This document shows, one piece after another, positions 26,052 to 34,302 of a DNA stretch of 64,000 nucleotides. How positions within the stretch are numbered: position 1 is the first letter of the stretch; each line of letters starts with the position of its first letter. Origin of the DNA: Kiritimatiellia bacterium (GTDB lineage Bacteria; Verrucomicrobiota; Kiritimatiellia; WLWN01); the NCBI GenBank assembly GCA_012103575.1, contig WLWN01000001.1:635792-699791 (forward strand), read 5' to 3'. The notes under the pieces are model-generated. The model had not been told where the DNA came from. It worked only from the letters and a program-made list of their open reading frames with translations, and did no database searches. The translations under genes were made by a program, and so were the position numbers.

Positions 26052-26503
26052 ATGTACCCGAGCGATTTAAAAGATAAAGAATGGTCGATGATTGAAGTTC
26101 TCAGAGAGCGATCCGATCCTCGAGGAGCACGTCGAAAGCATGATATCAGACAGATCGTCAATGCCATCTTCTACCGAGTAAAAACCGGTTGCCAATCGCG
26201 TATGCTGCCTCAAGAGTTTCCGCCTTGGCAAACCGTCTATGATCATATCCGTCGCTTAAAAGAACGTGGATTATGGGAAAAGATGTTATTGATGCTCTAC
26301 GAAACTCAACGCAAAAAAGAGGGCGACAAGCCCGCTGGAGTCTTTTGATTATAGATAGCCAGAGTGTAAAAAGCAGCCGTGAAGGAGAAGAACAAGGCTT
26401 TCATGGAGGCAAAAACGTTAAAGGGCGTAGCCGACAAATCGCTGTAGATATAGAAGGCACCGTATGGGGGCGTACATATACATGCTGCAAACAAAGCTGA
26501 TAC
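26052..26503 (+). pseudogene. IS5-family transposase, 3'-truncated
   Basis: The N-terminal part (YPSDLKDKEWSMIEVL, then FYRVKTGCQSRMLPQEFPPW) and the first DDE segment (LLIIDSQSVKSS, GGKNVKGRSRQIAVD) match IS5-family transposases with two overlapping frames. The frames overlap at CGCAAAAAAG (about 26311), an A-AAA-AAG site suited to a programmed -1 shift. A further 1-nt change near 26468 and the junction with an inverted-repeat element at 26504 truncate the gene within the first third of the catalytic domain. Confidence 0.8.
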
Positions 26504-26743
26504 AAAACGGATGTCAGGGACAAATTTTCCATGTTTTTTTATCATAAAAACTTTTACTGCAATGTGTTGAAAAATTCATAAAGTTTCGAACCTACTTGTT
26601 CAGTATTTTTTTAAGTTTTTTTATTATAAACATGTTACAACTATAATTGCATGGCTATATTAGAATTTTTACAGATCATTTAACATGTTTATATTTAAAT
26701 GGTTATTTTAAAAAAATGGAAATTTGGCCCTGACATCCGTTTT
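26504..26743. mobile_element. Short inverted-repeat element (candidate MITE, 240 bp)
   Basis: AAAACGGATGTCAGGG at 26504 recurs inverted as CCCTGACATCCGTTTT ending at 26743. Similarity extends about 34 bp inward from each end with few mismatches. The interior is AT-rich and non-coding. The left end falls exactly where the IS5 coding sequence stops making sense, which supports insertion. It also lies just beyond the 3' end of the HMG-CoA synthase gene, where it could stop transcription. Confidence 0.6.
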
Positions 26744-26763
26744 TTAACCAAAAGCTTCTCACA

Positions 26764-27990
26764 CTACGGCCATTTCGTGATGCTTTTGGTCTGCTGTAGA
26801 GGCGGACGTTGCGGGGGGGCTATGGGGCAAGTTTCGTATATTCTTTTGTGCTCTTTAATGCCCGCTATACGAAACAGACCTGTTTCATGTTTAGCGGTCA
26901 CGTAATCTTCGCCATCTGAAGGGAGTTTATGTGTATAGAAGTTTTCGTATTCTCTATAGATTAAGCTTTTGCGGGTAGCAAACATGTGGTGATGCGCTTC
27001 ACCTTGTAACCACCTTTTGTAATGGGGTAAAAAGGTGCCGCTAAAAAATGTAGCCATACATCCTGATCCATAACTAAACAGTCCGACTCGCTTTTCGGAA
27101 AGGTCTTCCTTGGATTCTATCATCAAGGAAAGGATTCCTTCGTATAAAGAGGCCGTATAGCAGTTACCCGTGATAGGATTGAATTTAAGAGAATCAGCTA
27201 CCTGCTGATATTGTTCTGTCGGCGTAAGTGTGCTCTTATTTATTTTCGCTAGATGGGTATGTGCTTTTTCTGCCATTCGGGTAAAGGGCAAATGGTAGCA
27301 AAAACGATAGAAATCTTCGAACCGGGCTCCTGATTCCTTGACATAGTGTTTCCAGGATTCAGCTAATGCTTTCAGATAGATTTTGATAGAATACTTGCCA
27401 TCGACCAAGGCTTCATCTCGATAGTTCGGTCGCCAAAAATCCATCACATCTTCGGTATAAGAACCCGACTCGCCATTAAACGCCAAAAGACAAGGCTGTG
27501 CTGAAAGAACGATGGCTATAGCGCCGGCCCCTTGGCTTGGTTCCCCGGCCGTGTTAAACCCATACCGTGCAATATCAGAGGCAACCAACAAGATCTTTTG
27601 AGTGGGATTCTGAGTGACAAGGGCTTGAGCGATTTGCAAGCCTGTTGTACTGCTGCAACAGGCTTGTTTGATTTCAAACGCTTTGCAGGTTGTTGGAAGT
27701 CCAAGCAATTTGTGAACATAGATAGCCGCCGCTTTGGACTGATCGATACTGGACTCCGTTGCGAACATGATCGTGTCTATAGAGGATCGTTCTATGTTTT
27801 CTAGTGCGCGATATGCGGCATTAGCACCCATGGTAACGACGTCTTCGTCCGGAGGAGGGACCGCCATTTTTTCTTGTCCAAGCCCTCGGAGGTATTTTTG
27901 AGGGTCCAGCCCCCGTTCTTGGGCCAATGCTTCTAGATCGAGGTAATAATGGGGCGTATAAAAATTTATAGACTCAATTCCAAACTTCAT
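26764..27990 (-). CDS. Hydroxymethylglutaryl-CoA synthase
   Basis: Thiolase-superfamily enzyme that joins an acetyl group to a beta-ketoacyl thioester. The three catalytic residues are visible: Glu in MFATESSIDQSKA, Cys in FEIKQACCSSTTGL and His in CYHLPFTRMAEKA. GEPSQGAGAIAIV and FSYGSGCMATFF are also family-typical, and the length of about 408 residues is normal. AAGG lies 6 nt before the second ATG (27990), which I take as the start. SYTEDVMDFWRP and the overall pattern look more like mevalonate-pathway MvaS than the PksG branch-forming enzymes of trans-AT clusters, but the nearby PKS leaves the second role open. It is the last gene of a minus-strand run with a regulator, a membrane protein and an FHA protein. 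Confidence 0.9.
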   Translation of the reverse strand: MKFGIESINFYTPHYYLDLEALAQERGLDPQKYLRGLGQEKMAVPPPDEDVVTMGANAAYRALENIERSSIDTIMFATESSIDQSKAAAIYVHKLLGLPTTCKAFEIKQACCSSTTGLQIAQALVTQNPTQKILLVASDIARYGFNTAGEPSQGAGAIAIVLSAQPCLLAFNGESGSYTEDVMDFWRPNYRDEALVDGKYSIKIYLKALAESWKHYVKESGARFEDFYRFCYHLPFTRMAEKAHTHLAKINKSTLTPTEQYQQVADSLKFNPITGNCYTASLYEGILSLMIESKEDLSEKRVGLFSYGSGCMATFFSGTFLPHYKRWLQGEAHHHMFATRKSLIYREYENFYTHKLPSDGEDYVTAKHETGLFRIAGIKEHKRIYETCPIAPPQRPPLQQTKSITKWP

Positions 27991-28053
27991 AATCATCCTT
28001 TATAGCAGGTAGCTTCAGAAAGAACTTTGTTACGCAAAGCATCTAGATAAAAT

Positions 28054-28434
28054 TTAATTTTTTATCCATTTTTTTTGAAACAAGAACAAAGGTTGTTGCT
28101 CTGTTGTTGGCGAAACGGCTTCAGCTGCTTTGAGCAGCACTTCTTCTAATGTCTTGAGGTATCTGATAAAGCTTTCTTTACCTAGATGCGAAAGCAAGAT
28201 CGTTGTGCAAGGCTTATTTGCCTTAAATGTTTTCCGAATGTGAATGGCCCCGGACTCTTCTAGTGTTTTTAAATGACGGCTTAGGTTGCCATCGGTGAGT
28301 GTGCATTGATCTTTAAGCTTATTAAATGTAAGCTCATTCTCAGTCCCACATAGCGTTGACATAATAGCGAGCCGATTCGGTTCGTGAAATATTTTATTTA
28401 ATAAGGTGTACGGATTCATATGTTGATTCGACAT
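28054..28434 (-). CDS. Winged-helix transcriptional regulator (HTH_34/ArsR-like)
   Basis: A 126-residue DNA-binding protein with a single winged helix: EPNRLAIMSTL, then ELTFNKLKDQCTLTDGNLS and the recognition helix HLKTLEESGAIHI. No metal-binding cysteines or effector domain are evident. ATG 28434 follows AAAGGATACGC at good spacing and is preferred over upstream in-frame codons. It lies 25 nt after the membrane protein gene and 63 nt before the HMG-CoA synthase gene, so it probably regulates this operon. Small regulators of this type often accompany a small membrane protein. Confidence 0.82.
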   Translation of the reverse strand: MSNQHMNPYTLLNKIFHEPNRLAIMSTLCGTENELTFNKLKDQCTLTDGNLSRHLKTLEESGAIHIRKTFKANKPCTTILLSHLGKESFIRYLKTLEEVLLKAAEAVSPTTEQQPLFLFQKKWIKN

Positions 28435-28459
28435 GCGTATCCTTTCTTTCATTCATGTT

Positions 28460-29068
28460 TTAATACGATACATGGAGTCGTCTATGATCTACATGTAATA
28501 TAATACCTCCGGTCCATTCTCCAGCAAAAAATACCATGCCCATGGGCCATGGATTCAGAAAATTTATTTTGGGCACGAGTAACCACAACGCACCACTTAT
28601 AATATAAAAGAGACCCACAAGACATATGGATTTGGGTAAAACATGGCGCGAAGCCAAGTTTGTTAAGCCGAACATACACATCCATACCCCGAACAAGTAG
28701 TTATGCATACCGTGTAATATGAACGCTACGGTTAATATGGTGGCCACAAAGAGAGGAGGAATAACATCGAGTACAGGCAATAACCTTCGTATATCTCTAT
28801 TCACAACATTATCTGTCCAAAACCAATAGACCAAAGCCCCTAGATTTAGACTAAATGAAGCAGCGAGTAGGCAACCCCAACCTACCAAGTGGGCTTCTGA
28901 GGTAGGGGGATACCAAGGGGTCGACATGGCTATTGCCACGCATAAGGCAAGTGTTCCTGATATGGCTCGTGTAGGACCTGAAAAGCCTTTAAAATGAAGA
29001 CGCTCGAGGATAATCTGTTGTAATTGCCGGACCTGTACCAGCGCATCTTGTATATGGCGAGCTATCAT
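28460..29068 (-). CDS. Integral membrane protein of unknown function
   Basis: The 202-residue protein starts with an amphipathic segment (residues 1-32) followed by about five or six hydrophobic helices, roughly 35-52, 62-86, 98-118, 121-138, 146-165 and 170-190. No catalytic motif is visible. It sits between the FHA-domain gene (17 nt upstream) and the winged-helix regulator. Regulator/membrane-protein pairs of this kind are known, but their role is not established. Confidence 0.75.
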   Translation of the reverse strand: MIARHIQDALVQVRQLQQIILERLHFKGFSGPTRAISGTLALCVAIAMSTPWYPPTSEAHLVGWGCLLAASFSLNLGALVYWFWTDNVVNRDIRRLLPVLDVIPPLFVATILTVAFILHGMHNYLFGVWMCMFGLTNLASRHVLPKSICLVGLFYIISGALWLLVPKINFLNPWPMGMVFFAGEWTGGIILHVDHRRLHVSY

Positions 29069-29085
29069 TTATTTTCTCTATATTG

Positions 29086-29499
29086 TTAATGATTTCTTCC
29101 AGGAGGAGATTCGTTTACTTCCTCTACAATTTCTTTAAGAATGGTGCCGTATCCTTTACCATCGGACATTTCTTTTTCCATTTCAAATAGTGCAGTGGTT
29201 GTCCCTTTAAGGGACCCTTTTTCAAAGAGGAATATAACGGAACCAATTCGTATCTGGTCATTTAGGTGTAGTCGAGTTGACGAATCAATTTGCTTCCCAT
29301 TTACAAAGGTTCCGTTTTTGGATTTTAAGTCCTGGACATAATAATGCCCATTTTGGAACCGAATCCCCGTATGTGTACGAGATGCTTTTTCATCATCAAT
29401 ACAAAGATCTGTATCAGGACTACGCCCAATGGTTATTGGGTGTTCCTTTAATTCATATTTTTCTGTTCTTCCGTCTTGATTTTTATAATGAAGAAACAT
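29086..29499 (-). CDS. FHA domain protein
   Basis: A 137-residue protein made of one forkhead-associated domain, a phosphothreonine-peptide-binding fold. The signature residues are GRSPDTDLCIDD, then SRTHTGIRF and the turn LKSKNGTFVNG. A 40-residue charged tail (EKEMSDGKGYGTILKEI) follows. ATG 29499 gives the family-like start MFLHYKNQDGR; longer in-frame starts add 47 residues without similarity. It heads the minus-strand run with the membrane protein, regulator and HMG-CoA synthase. No Ser/Thr kinase is in the window to serve as partner. Confidence 0.88.
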   Translation of the reverse strand: MFLHYKNQDGRTEKYELKEHPITIGRSPDTDLCIDDEKASRTHTGIRFQNGHYYVQDLKSKNGTFVNGKQIDSSTRLHLNDQIRIGSVIFLFEKGSLKGTTTALFEMEKEMSDGKGYGTILKEIVEEVNESPPGRNH

Positions 29500-29636
29500 T
29501 TTTGGAGGCTTTTTGATTAACGCCTGATTATACCTTAAAATAATGTGTATGTCGAGTTTTCCAAATGGTTTACGGGCGAAGGGGGTGTAGGACAAGAAAG
29601 TTACAAAGTTAGCGATTAAGCTACTTTTTGTTGTTC

Positions 29637-30998
29637 TCAATACTTATCAAATGTATCTCCGGCAATACAACAGCGTAGAGACAATACACATTGAGCTCCT
29701 TGAACACTCCAAAACATACCCGACTGTTTTGCCCGTTGGCCCACCACCGTTTTACACCCCGCCTCTACGACTCCCGAACCTATAAAATAACCGGTCTCAC
29801 GGAACGTTTTATACTGCATGCGTTTGGCATCGTTTTCAAAGTAATTCAACCTTTTGTTGGCTTCTTCTTCATCCACTCCAGGATCTATCTCAAGCTGCTT
29901 GCGTGCTTCGGTTATAATCTTTTTAATCCCACCTGGATCCGTCAGTTAAACGTGGGATTTCTGTGCGAATGCTTTGGAGGCAAAAGGTTGCAAAAAAACG
30001 CAGGCGCACCCGCTGGGTGCGTCGAGGCTTTTTTGTAATTCCTTTTGGCCCAAATGGTTCGTGCAGAAATCCGCGTTTAACTGACGGATCCAGGCCCCAT
30101 TCTCTTTCATGACTTTCTTCCATCTTTCCGCCTTGCTTTTTATCGTTTCAGCATCCGTGAACAGGATGCGGCTTAGATCATAGAGGTGTTCACACCCATG
30201 ATAAAAGTCTAAGATTTGACGCGCAACATTCCAAATCCATTCGGCCCCATCACCGAGGACTACGACTTGCTCGGCTTGGCCCAGTCCCCTCAAGCGAGCC
30301 TCGTCACGTATCAGGGTCCCAAATTCTCCTGCACGGTTAAAGCTCGCCACATAGGTTGTGCTCTGTGTATCTCGCAAAGGATACCCCTCTTCATCCCTTA
30401 CGTGTTGAGTGAATACGCAGCCCAGCTTCACTTCTCGCGTTTTGGCCTGCTCCTCTCTTTTGCCTTTTCGGCCTTGGGTTTCGGTTGATTTCATCGGGAC
30501 TCCTGTCCCATCGTAAGAGATATACATAACCGGTATGGCTCCGGTTTTTTGAGGGTCTCGATGCTGTGAGAACGATACGATATCCGGCCCAACTTTGTTC
30601 ACGACCCGTTGAATTTGTCGACCCGAAACGTGAATGCCCCCATAGACCTGCAAGCTCATCGAAGCCTCTTGATAGGATGAATCCATAGCTCCACAACGGC
30701 ACATGAGCCGTTGTAATCCGGGCGTATAGCCATCAATCAACCCTAAGCGTTCATCCAAAGGGACACACGTTCCTTGTGGCCCGTGATAATAATCACGTTC
30801 TACCTCAAACGAACCGAGCACACTGTGTACTTTCTTTTTGCGCAGGGCTTTATCTTGATCGGGTTGGGCTTTTTGATTGAGTAACCACTCCAGGATGTTG
30901 CACCCGTCTTTGATGAGTGCGACCTTAAGGGACTGTTCGAGTTGGGCCATGTTCCAGGTGCCTGTTTGGGCATACTGATCTTGAACGGTCTTGATCAA
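29637..30998 (-). pseudogene. ISKra4-family transposase, main ORF disrupted by MITE
   Basis: The upstream part (to 30095) encodes YISYDGTGVP, VVVLGDGAEWIWNVAR and ILDFYHGCEHLYDL, typical of ISKra4 DDE transposases. After the MITE the frame resumes with a DEEEANKRLNYF segment and RETGYFIGSGVVEAGCKTVV, which contains the conserved C-terminal E/G-rich region. Without the MITE the two parts join in the expected order, so the MITE is the inactivating event. Upstream, the same frame continues through KDEFETSRYQETEALIK into the preceding ORF, suggesting frameshift expression. Confidence 0.85.
29932..30094. mobile_element. IS1380-related MITE, copy 2 (163 bp)
   Basis: Inverted copy of the element at 11626-11788, the same length and differing at only a handful of positions. 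It splits the ISKra4 transposase. The flanks read, on the minus strand, TGGGG before and TGGGA after, a 5-bp target duplication with one mismatch. It must be younger than the ISKra4 insertion that carries it. Confidence 0.88.
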
Positions 30999-31357
30999 CG
31001 CTTCGGTTTCTTGATACCGACTGGTTTCGAACTCATCTTTTTTTTAGATTCTTCAGAAGAACCTTGAGAAGAAATCTCTTCGGTAAGCCGAGTAAATTCA
31101 TCACATAGCCTTCGAAATTGAGTATAAGCTCCAAGCTCTTCACGCACCTTTTGAGCCTCTTGAGGAGGAATGCGTTGGGAACACTTTTTTTGTCCTTCAT
31201 ACCGCTGAAGGACATAGTAAGGCCCTTGTTTTTTGACCGTTCCATCGGCCAGGGTTTTTTCGTAGTACTGTTGGCTAAGTTGTCCACGCCTCATAGAATG
31301 AATCTGCTCTATTTCTTTGAGAATAGTCTTTCTTCGTTTTCTTGGGTCTAAGCTCAT
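30995..31357 (-). CDS. ISKra4 upstream ORF (first part of frameshifted transposase)
   Basis: A 120-residue product (MSLDPRKRRKTILKEIEQIH) rich in charged residues, the accessory first ORF of this family. A run of eight A followed by G (about 31037-31045, minus strand) lies near its 3' end. A -1 slip there would fuse it to the transposase frame as SKKKDEFETSRYQE. Without a slip it ends at a TGA that overlaps the TTG start of the second ORF. Confidence 0.75.
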   Translation of the reverse strand: MSLDPRKRRKTILKEIEQIHSMRRGQLSQQYYEKTLADGTVKKQGPYYVLQRYEGQKKCSQRIPPQEAQKVREELGAYTQFRRLCDEFTRLTEEISSQGSSEESKKKMSSKPVGIKKPKR

Positions 31358-31466
31358 GATAGGCCTCCTTTGTATATATTGTATTTATCAAAATACAACA
31401 TATACGTCAAAAAATATATGCTGGCAAGGGCTTTTTGAGATCCTGTAACTTTCTGGTCCTACACCC

Positions 31467-32155
31467 AAACAAACCCTTCGTTTTGATGGATTATCCCGCT
31501 GAACAACCGGCACTAGAACATTTAACGATTGAAATGCCTCTTTAGAAGATCTATACTCCATGACATGAGTATAGCAACAGCAGAAATCCGGCGGCGTGCG
31601 ATAGATGCCTACAAAATGGGCAAAGGTTCCCAGGCCGATATCGCATCTTCTTATCGTGTAGATCTTAGAACGTTTCAGCCGTTGGCTCTCTCGTTTCAAC
31701 GAAACCGGACAGACTGCTCCCCGACCGCGTGGGCATCGTCAGGCCCTCTACAAGCGATCACACAAGCGTTCGAAGAGCTTTCTCCCGACGAGGTAATCGG
31801 CTGGTTTTCTTCGTGCTACATCGCGACACCTCAATCGTGAAGCGCTCTAGCTCAGCTAAAAAAGAAAGATTCGAGCGTTGCAGAACGATGGGAACTGTAC
31901 GTCGGCGGTCTTGAGTTAGCAAACGCCTATTCAGAACTGATAGACCCAAAAGAGCAACAAGCAAGATTTGAAGTTTGTAAACAACAACGCAGGCGTTTAG
32001 GTAAACCCATCTATCCTGTTGATGAATATTTTATGTCTGCGTTGCAAGAAGGGATTTCACCTTCAGGTGGTATTGCATTGGGGATTGATCGACTTGTTAT
32101 GCTCTTTTCCGATACCCTGTCTTTAGATGATGTCTTACCATTTAGAAAAAGCTAG
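31467..32155 (+). pseudogene. epmA: EF-P beta-lysine ligase EpmA, truncated and interrupted
   Basis: EpmA attaches (R)-beta-lysine to elongation factor P. Codons at 31467-31515 encode FVLMDYPAEQPAL. After a 332-bp IS630 derivative the frame continues exactly with AQLKKKDSSVAERWELYVG, then GLELANAYSEL and GGIALGIDRLVML, ending at a normal TAG. Removing the insert plus one TA restores CTA GCT CAG, so the insertion is precise. The N-terminal two-thirds, with ATP-binding motifs 1 and 2, is replaced by the ISKra4 element. The gene is dead, and EF-P is probably unmodified unless another copy exists. Class II LysRS was considered, but the FVLMDYPAEQPALAQL pattern and missing extra domains favour EpmA. 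Confidence 0.85.
31516..31847 (+). mobile_element. IS630 internal-deletion derivative (332 bp)
   Basis: Keeps both terminal repeats and the flanking TA duplication (31514-31515 and 31848-31849) of the 996-bp element, but has lost about 660 bp between the helix-turn-helix and the last 90 bp. The remaining ORF fuses the N-terminal motif to the transposase C-terminus and has no catalytic residues. It can only move with help from a full copy. Confidence 0.9.
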
Positions 32156-32188
32156 TACTCCTCCAAAGCTAAATTTCTGTATATTGAA

Positions 32189-33127
32189 TTATAACGTGTC
32201 TTGAAAGTAGGAGATCATCTTCTTTAAGCCATTTTCAAGTTTTTCGACCGGATCCCAACCCAATTTTGTCCTAGCGACTTCGGTATTCGGCTTTCTTTGC
32301 GTTGGATCGTCTATAGGTAAAGGTTTGTATACAATTTTAGAAGGGGTGTTCGTGAGTTTAATAATCAATTCTGCGAGTTCGATAATGGTAAATTCTACTG
32401 GATTCCCTAGGTTAACGGGCCCAATAAATCCGTCGTTTTCCATCATTTCTGTCAACCCGTCAATCAAGTCATCAACATAGCAAAACGAACGCGTTTGCTC
32501 TCCTTTTCCATAGACGGTGATGTCTTTTCCTTGAAGGGCTTGAACCACAAAGTTGCTGACGACACGTCCATCGTTCTGCGCCATTCTAGGTCCATAGGTA
32601 TTGAAAATTCGAACAACCCGGATATCTACGTTGTTTTGTCGATGGTAATCAAAAAATAAGGTTTCTGCGGCTCGTTTTCCTTCGTCATAACAACTTCGTT
32701 CGCCAACGGGGTTTACATGCCCCCAATAGGTCTCAACTTGGGGATGCACTTCAGGATCACCATAGACTTCAGAGGTGGACGCTTGTAAGATTCTAGCCTT
32801 CACGCGTTTTGCTAGGCCTAACATGTTGATAGCGCCGACAACAGAGGTTTTTATTGTTTTGATGGGATTGTACTGATAATGGAGAGGAGAAGCAGGGCAC
32901 GCCATGTTATAAATTTGGTCTACTTCCAGCAAAATAGGTTGGATAACGTCGTGTCGGATAAGCTCAAAATGCGAGTGGCCTAGTAAATGACGGATATTAT
33001 CTTTGTTCCCTGTAAAAAAATTATCTAAACAAACAACGTCATTTCCGTCTTTAATAAGCCTGTCGCAGAGATGGCTCCCAATAAACCCACTGCCTCCAGT
33101 GACAAGGACTCTCTTATTTTTTGTCAT
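32189..33127 (-). CDS. uxs: UDP-glucuronate decarboxylase (UDP-xylose synthase)
   Basis: NAD-dependent short-chain dehydrogenase-type enzyme that converts UDP-glucuronate to UDP-xylose for surface polysaccharides. Visible are the nucleotide-binding [14 protein letters not shown], the catalytic Thr-Ser-Glu in [15 protein letters not shown] and the UXS signature [13 protein letters not shown] with Tyr and Lys. The 312 residues from ATG 33127 match the soluble bacterial form. GAGG lies upstream of that ATG; another in-frame ATG at 33145 lacks such a site. Confidence 0.95.
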   Translation of the reverse strand: MTKNKRVLVTGGSGFIGSHLCDRLIKDGNDVVCLDNFFTGNKDNIRHLLGHSHFELIRHDVIQPILLEVDQIYNMACPASPLHYQYNPIKTIKTSVVGAINMLGLAKRVKARILQASTSEVYGDPEVHPQVETYWGHVNPVGERSCYDEGKRAAETLFFDYHRQNNVDIRVVRIFNTYGPRMAQNDGRVVSNFVVQALQGKDITVYGKGEQTRSFCYVDDLIDGLTEMMENDGFIGPVNLGNPVEFTIIELAELIIKLTNTPSKIVYKPLPIDDPTQRKPNTEVARTKLGWDPVEKLENGLKKMISYFQDTL

Positions 33128-33194
33128 ACTGTGTACCTCATCCATCGACCCTTAATTTTGAAACAACTCGTAAAAACTAACATTCGAACACCAT

Positions 33195-34226
33195 CTACCT
33201 TACAAGATCAACATATACAGGATAATGATCAGAAACATGAATTTCATTTTGGCCGGGTTTAACAAATACATTGTTAATGTCAACACCTTGCCGGACAACA
33301 TAAGGTCTTTTTGCCACCCATGGTTTTTCGGTTAAAGCAGAGGAAACAATGGCCCGATCAAAGGCTACCGCGGGATAGTCTATATCAGGATCGCCATCAC
33401 GTTTTGGTAACGAAGCTCTTTCTTCGATGGGAAACCCCCGCCAAAGATCTTTCCAGTCTTTCACGGGATCCAAGCTAAGGTCTTCCTTAAATGCTTCCGC
33501 ATCCGGATCGACGTTCATGTCGCCAATAATCATTACTTCCCAGGTACGACTCGAATCTGCAGAAGACATGATATCCATCGCATCTTTGTGTATAATTCTA
33601 AGGCCGGCTTGACGTTTTCTTATATTGGTTTTTCGATTTCCATAATTAGATTTTAAATGTACACCATATAACAATAAGTGGTGGTCTTGGCCTAAATTTA
33701 TTTGTGCAGAAATAGCTCCGCGAGGAGGTCGTGCAGGATCATTCACATGTTTAAAATCCAATTCGTGTACTTCATCAATCGGCCAGTGAGAGAGGATGGC
33801 GATGTTTAACTTTCCATTGCGTCTCTTGCTGTCGAATTGGGTTATAAAAACTATGGGATAAGGCGAATCCATATAGTCATTTAGCCGCTTTAAAATGTGC
33901 CTATTCTCAATTTCCTCAATAAAGACAATATCGGCGCCTATGTTTTTAAGGATTTTAGCGGCATTGCGTGCTTGCCAATCGGTTACAGAAGGTGTTCGAT
34001 ATACGCCGTCATCGATTCCGTCTGTAAAATTTTGTATATTATATGTACAAACACGGATGTTTGCCTTTGGCCCTGTTTTAGAAGGTTTGTCGTTTTGAAT
34101 CTCTACGGGTTTCTCCGTATGTAAAGGCGATGGCAAGGCCTCTATTTCTTTACATCCGACACACAGAACAATGCCACCGGCTACAATGCAGAGATAAGGA
34201 ACAATTTTTATAATGCTATTATTCAT
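33195..34226 (-). CDS. Endonuclease/exonuclease/phosphatase-family lipoprotein
   Basis: The N-terminus has a lipoprotein signal (GGIVLCVGC with a Cys lipidation site near residue 25), so the protein is probably anchored in the envelope. The catalytic domain (residues about 57-343) shows the family motifs CTYNIQNF, FIEEIENR, LYGVHLKSNYGN, IIGDMNVDP and HVSDHYPV, which provide the Mg-binding and catalytic Glu, Asn, Asp and His. The substrate could be DNA, a phosphoester or a lipid phosphate; the sequence does not decide. It is divergent from the amidase gene, with 76 nt between them. Confidence 0.88.
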   Translation of the reverse strand: MNNSIIKIVPYLCIVAGGIVLCVGCKEIEALPSPLHTEKPVEIQNDKPSKTGPKANIRVCTYNIQNFTDGIDDGVYRTPSVTDWQARNAAKILKNIGADIVFIEEIENRHILKRLNDYMDSPYPIVFITQFDSKRRNGKLNIAILSHWPIDEVHELDFKHVNDPARPPRGAISAQINLGQDHHLLLYGVHLKSNYGNRKTNIRKRQAGLRIIHKDAMDIMSSADSSRTWEVMIIGDMNVDPDAEAFKEDLSLDPVKDWKDLWRGFPIEERASLPKRDGDPDIDYPAVAFDRAIVSSALTEKPWVAKRPYVVRQGVDINNVFVKPGQNEIHVSDHYPVYVDLVR

Positions 34227-34302
34227 CCTTTATTTAGAATACTTCATTCGGTTTACGATGCAATGCGGATTTTGTTAACAAATAAGAAGCATGTTTAATT
34301 AG

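Larger units (their letters stand above)
29583..31466 (-). mobile_element. ISKra4-family insertion sequence interrupted by a MITE (1884 bp)
   Basis: The ends share the inverted sequence GGGTGTAGGAC followed by AGAAAGTTACA: left at 29583, right (inverted) ending at 31466. Two minus-strand ORFs make up the transposase, and the second is split by the MITE at 29932-30094. The right end sits inside epmA, whose coding sequence resumes at once at 31467. No clear target duplication is visible. Confidence 0.85.

Noticed and set aside
26764-27990. Firm assignment as the PksG-type beta-branching enzyme
   Set aside because: Sequence details look more like mevalonate-pathway synthases, and no ECH or donor ACP genes are nearby.
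31848-32155. Lysyl-tRNA synthetase (lysS) C-terminus
   Set aside because: The recovered upstream codons and the C-terminal pattern fit EpmA better, and there is no room for the LysRS anticodon domain arrangement.
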